Of a DNA stretch of 64,000 nt, positions 61,604 through 64,000 are shown in pieces. Below the pieces are notes generated by a model. The model was not told the DNA's origin and ran no database searches. It worked only from the letters and a program-made list of their open reading frames with translations. Positions within the stretch are counted from its first letter, which is position 1; each line of letters starts with the position of its first letter. A program made the position numbers and the translations under genes. Source of the stretch: Hominimerdicola alba (GTDB taxonomy: Bacteria > Bacillota > Clostridia > Oscillospirales > Ruminococcaceae); the NCBI RefSeq assembly GCF_900109655.1, contig NZ_FOAT01000007.1:97686-161685 (forward strand), in the 5' to 3' direction.

Positions 61604-61888
61604 TTGCCCTCGGCCGGGCACGTTCGACGCAGTCAACGTTGGCCATTTCCGCCTATTTTATGTTCGCAATGAACATGAGTTTCGTGTGACGGCGGGTCAT
61701 AGTATCGTGATTAAGATGTAGAATATTGTTTACTGCCCTGACAATTTAGAACACAAAAAAGTGCGCTTACCGCTAAATCTGCGATAAGCGCATTATTATT
61801 TATCAGGACATCAAACTCATATATTCGCAATACAACCGACAGAACAAGAAACTCTCGTCCCTGCCAACAATTATGAATTATGAATTGT
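61581..61888. repeat. Repeat B ends in inverted orientation (copies 5 and 6) enclosing 250 bp
   Basis: AATTCACAATTCATAATTCA (from 61581) faces CAATTATGAATTATGAATTG (from 61868). The left end encodes the last codons of the GGDEF gene and the right end touches the stop codon of cysE. The interior carries words seen in the repeat A flanks (GACGCAGTCA). No gene inside. Confidence 0.7.
61754..61793 (-). terminator. Terminator of cysE
   Basis: GTGCGCTTACCGC (61761-61773) and GCGATAAGCGCA (61781-61792) form a stem; on the complement it is followed by TTTTTT. Confidence 0.75.
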
Positions 61889-62836
61889 TTATATCATGTA
61901 GAACCACGCAGTGTCGTCTTCTTCGACCTCCATGCGCTCTACGGGGTGGGCGGCGTCGTAGTTGTATCTCAGTTCCTGATTCTTCACGCTGACCTTTGCG
62001 CCCTCGTTAACGGAACGTGTTATGAATGCGTTACCGCCGATGACAACGTCCCTGCCGATGACAGTATCTCCGCCGAGAATGGAAGCTCCCGAATAGATAG
62101 TAACATTGTCCTCGATGGTGGGGTGACGCTTCTTGCTTCTGAGCGACTGACCGCCCCTTGTGGACAGCGCACCCAGGGTCACACCCTGATATATCTTTAC
62201 GTTATTGCCGATGACAGTGGTCTCGCCGATAACTATGCCCGTGCCGTGGTCGATGAAGAAGTACTTGCCTATGGTAGCACCGGGGTGGATATCTATACCC
62301 GTTACGCTGTGGGCGTACTCGGTCATCATTCGGGGGATTATGGGCACATTCAGCAGGAAAAGCTCATGGGCTATCCTGTTGACCAGTATAGCGAAAAGTC
62401 CCGGATAGGAGTAGATTATCTCGTCCTCGCTGTAAGCCGCAGGGTCGCCGTCGTAAGCCGCATGAACATCGGTAAGGATATACTCCCTTATAGTGCGCAG
62501 ACGTTTCACAAATTCAAGGCAGATATTCCGCGACCTTTCGAGGATATCACTGCTGTCCTCCGTATCGTTATCCAGCACGATGGTTATCTGCTTTGTCAGC
62601 TTGAAGATAACGTCCTCCAGCAGCATGGAGAGGTTGCTTTTCATGGTGTATACCTTGATATCCCTGTTCCTGAAATAGCCGGGGAAGATTATCTTTCGCA
62701 GGCTGTAGATGATATCTATGATTATCTCTTTATCGGGGTGGTTGAATATTTTTATGTTCTCGCCGACCTTTTCGCTTTCATGATCTGCAAGCAGTTCATT
62801 AACTATACCGCCGACGGTTTCTTCAAATGTGTTCAT
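61889..62836 (-). CDS. cysE: Serine O-acetyltransferase (EpsC-like CysE)
   Basis: 315 residues, ATG 62836 after AAGGAGCGTTATTCTG. A helical N-terminal domain ends in DVHAAYDGDPAA; then the left-handed beta-helix: MMTEYAHSVTGIDIHPGATIGKYFFIDHGTGIVIGETTVIGNNVKIYQGVTLGALS, KKRHPTIEDNVTIYSGASILGGDTVIG and NAFITRSVNEGAKV. The histidines in the HSVTGIDIHPGA and DHGTGIVIGE motifs are the catalytic and substrate residues of the family. It makes O-acetylserine for cysteine synthesis. The length is near that of EpsC-type proteins with the long N-terminus. Monocistronic. Confidence 0.95.
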   Translation of the reverse strand: MNTFEETVGGIVNELLADHESEKVGENIKIFNHPDKEIIIDIIYSLRKIIFPGYFRNRDIKVYTMKSNLSMLLEDVIFKLTKQITIVLDNDTEDSSDILERSRNICLEFVKRLRTIREYILTDVHAAYDGDPAAYSEDEIIYSYPGLFAILVNRIAHELFLLNVPIIPRMMTEYAHSVTGIDIHPGATIGKYFFIDHGTGIVIGETTVIGNNVKIYQGVTLGALSTRGGQSLRSKKRHPTIEDNVTIYSGASILGGDTVIGRDVVIGGNAFITRSVNEGAKVSVKNQELRYNYDAAHPVERMEVEEDDTAWFYMI

Positions 62837-62880
62837 CAGAATAACGCTCCTTGCATTGTTATTTTATATCAACTTTATAT

Positions 62881-62909
62881 ATTATATCATATTAGTAGGA
62901 TAAAGTCAA
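62881..62909 (-). promoter_or_regulatory. cysE promoter
   Basis: On the complement TTGACT (62904-62909), 17 bases, TATAAT (62881-62886). The leader is only about 38 bases, too short for a T-box. Confidence 0.75.
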
Positions 62910-63029
62910 TAATCCAGCCATTGATCTATTATAAAATATCGAAATGATGCGATCATACAGAGTATCTGCCGAATTTATACCGCTGCTGACATCCTCACAA
63001 CCGGCAGGCAGAGAAGGCATAATAAACGC

Positions 63030-63080
63030 AAAGAGCAGGCAACAGCTGACACAGCCGCTATTAAAGCCTGCTCTTTTATA
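63030..63080 (-). terminator. Stem-loop, possible terminator
   Basis: AAAGAGCAGGC (63030-63040) and GCCTGCTCTTT (63066-63076) form an 11-bp perfect stem. A second, CCCCGAA/TTCGGGG, lies at 63131-63153. They follow the gene fragment that ends at 63167; otherwise 62910-63166 shows nothing. Confidence 0.5.
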
Positions 63081-63166
63081 TTTATTTTTTATATCCCATA
63101 GTTTCTCAGTTTAGAAAAAGTCGTCTTCATCCCCGAAATATGATACTTCGGGGAGCACAGTGACAA

Positions 63167-63455
63167 CTACATCCCTGTTTGACCATCCTTCCTCTGCATT
63201 ATGGTCGATGAAAGAAAAACCAAAGCTCCGCCCGAATGGATAAGTAACTTGTTTAATTCAAATCTTTTGCACAAATCAAAGCTTTCATCAAGACCATATC
63301 CTTTTCTGAGTTCAGATATGATAAGTGCATCGAGTTCTTCCTTGCGTGAAAGATATTCACGGAAAGCTTCTTCCTGTTCGGTTTCCACAGGCTCATTATC
63401 TTCGGTATCGATAAGAACTTTTACTGTGTTTTTTTCCCGAACAGTCCGATCTCGA
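63167..63455 (-). pseudogene. C-terminal fragment of an unknown (DUF2004-like) protein, frameshifted
   Basis: The complement frame KVLIDTEDNEPVETEQEEAFREYLSRKEELDALIISELRKGYGLDE looks like a genuine C-terminal region. Upstream, in another frame, the natural continuation HIEIGLFGKK appears across a run of seven A (63430-63436), which suggests a one-base frameshift. The front of the gene is missing and integrase-like sequence on the other strand takes its place from about 63457. The resemblance to DUF2004-type proteins is by eye only. Confidence 0.45.
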
Positions 63456-63456
63456 T

Positions 63457-63690
63457 ATGACCCTTCCAAAGGGAAGTGTATATAAGTTTGATATCCTTGA
63501 ACAGCCTGACACTCCCGTGAAGTATCGTGCTTTCTTCCAGCTCGCATTGTTCGGCGGCTTCCGCAGGGGTGAGATACTCGGGCTTGAATGGTCTGACATA
63601 GACTTTGACACGGGTGTTATACACATTCGCAGAACGGTTCACTATGGCTCTCCCTCAAATATCCGTAAATCTCTTGATTATCCCCCTTAG
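63457..63690 (+). pseudogene. Tyrosine recombinase (phage/Tn916-type integrase) fragment
   Basis: 78 codons from ATG 63457. The middle reads YRAFFQLALFGGFRRGEILGLEWSDIDFDTGVIHIRRTV, the conserved box I region of tyrosine integrases with its catalytic Arg. The N-terminal arm, the HxxR box and the active-site Tyr are all absent. The frame ends shortly before the start of an ISL3 transposase gene, so the integrase was probably cut by that insertion. It indicates an old integrated element. Confidence 0.75.
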
Positions 63691-63735
63691 ATATGCTATA
63701 ATAATATCAATATCATATCAAGGCGGTGATTCTAC

Positions 63736-64000
63736 ATGACATCTTTAGATATCAATAAGTTCTTTCCAGAGCAACTTAAAATACAAGAGATTTCTGAAAC
63801 TAATGAAAAGATCAGCATAGAATTGGAATCTCAGACAAAGCAGGGAATCTGTCCATGCTGCGGCGTTGTCAGCCAAAGTTGTCATGGTACTTATGTAAGA
63901 AAAGTACAGGATCTTCCGATGATGGGAAAAGCCGTCATTTTGCAGATAAAGGCTTATGAATACAACTGTGAAGACCCTGATTGTGAAGTTGTTTCTTTTG
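63736..64000 (+). mobile_element. ISL3-family transposase, 5' part (window edge)
   Basis: ATG 63736 after AAGGCGGTGATTCTAC; the frame is open to the window end (88 codons). It starts MTSLDINKFFPEQLKIQEIS and contains the ISL3 zinc finger, CPCCGVVSQSCHGTYVRKV and later CEDPDCE, with DLPMMGKAVILQIKAYEY between them. These transposases move IS elements of about 1.3-1.5 kb. A promoter-like TATAAT lies at 63708-63713. The left end of the IS should be between about 63650 and 63730; I could not define the terminal repeat without the right end. Confidence 0.85.

Noticed and set aside
40551..61888. CRISPR array from the recurrent AATTATGAATT units
   Set aside because: The copies are separated by whole genes, differ in orientation and have no regular spacers. 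They behave as a dispersed repeat.
62837..62880. T-box or other cysteine-responsive leader ahead of cysE
   Set aside because: The promoter at 62881-62909 leaves a leader of only about 38 bases, too short for a T-box or SAM-type riboswitch.
61880..62947. 355-codon open frame on the + strand
   Set aside because: It is antisense to cysE, which shows full family motifs. The frame starts inside repeat B without a ribosome site.

Overview
The window looks like a chromosomal segment of a fibre-degrading, anaerobic Ruminococcus-type member of the Oscillospiraceae, with Ruminococcus albus or a close relative as my best guess. The evidence is the density of plant-polysaccharide enzymes (GH5, GH16 with a lectin module, GH39, GH127, GH3 and PL11), a LplABC-type oligosaccharide importer, endospore genes (spoIVA with a DUF3794/LysM protein), strong GGAGG ribosome sites with several GTG and TTG starts, and many consensus 17-bp-spaced sigma-A promoters. 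I see no rRNA, tRNA, CRISPR array or intact prophage.

Layout. 0-4.4 kb: a partial cardiolipin-synthase-like lipoprotein gene, an AraC regulator, a GH5 endoglucanase divergent from it, and a GH16 glucanase. 4.6-14.1 kb: a citrate-lyase-like TIM-barrel protein, a PAS-(degenerate GGDEF)-EAL phosphodiesterase, an FtsX-type ABC transporter, a two-component system and an orphan immunity-like protein. 14.1-19.7 kb: an operon of solute-binding protein, two permeases and a GH39 xylosidase. 20-31.5 kb: a PPP phosphatase, a GH127 arabinofuranosidase, a macro-domain protein, recD2, two zinc-ribbon membrane proteins, pnp and rpsO. 31.7-36.1 kb: a small secreted protein and an autoregulated XRE operon (membrane protein, XRE, CPBP protease, unknown, fumarase alpha). 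36.2-40.5 kb: GH3 and a DUF4380-like protein, divergent from a second AraC regulator. 40.6-49.6 kb: a metallo-beta-lactamase lipoprotein, DacF, a parS site, a ClpA/C-like ATPase, a tiny Cys-rich protein and the spoIVA operon. 49.7-55.4 kb: a metallo-hydrolase, a NiCo-type riboswitch with its CDF metal exporter, a DUF3592 protein and a PL11 rhamnogalacturonan lyase. 56-61.6 kb: a cyclic-di-GMP cluster of two cyclases and one EAL protein with a C-terminal beta-helix. 61.9-64 kb: cysE, then gene debris and the start of an ISL3 transposase.

Working together. The secreted GH5, GH16 and PL11 enzymes would cut beta-glucan and pectin outside the cell. The LplABC importer brings in oligosaccharides, and the GH39, GH3 and GH127 enzymes, which lack signal peptides, would trim xylo- and arabino-oligosaccharides inside. 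Two AraC proteins sit beside glycosidase genes. The GH5 and GH16 promoters each carry two direct repeats exactly 21 bp apart next to a weak -35, the layout expected for AraC-type activators.

The least expected features are in the intergenic DNA. One dispersed repeat (A) is a nested palindrome of about 81 bp, extended to about 150-165 bp in two copies. A second repeat (B, ending in an AATTCATAATT-type tract) supplies or abuts the stop codons of four genes. A separate 318-bp multi-hairpin element lies between the ABC transporter and its likely two-component system. Other points of interest are the EAL/beta-helix fusion and the 42-residue Cys-rich protein beside spoIVA.
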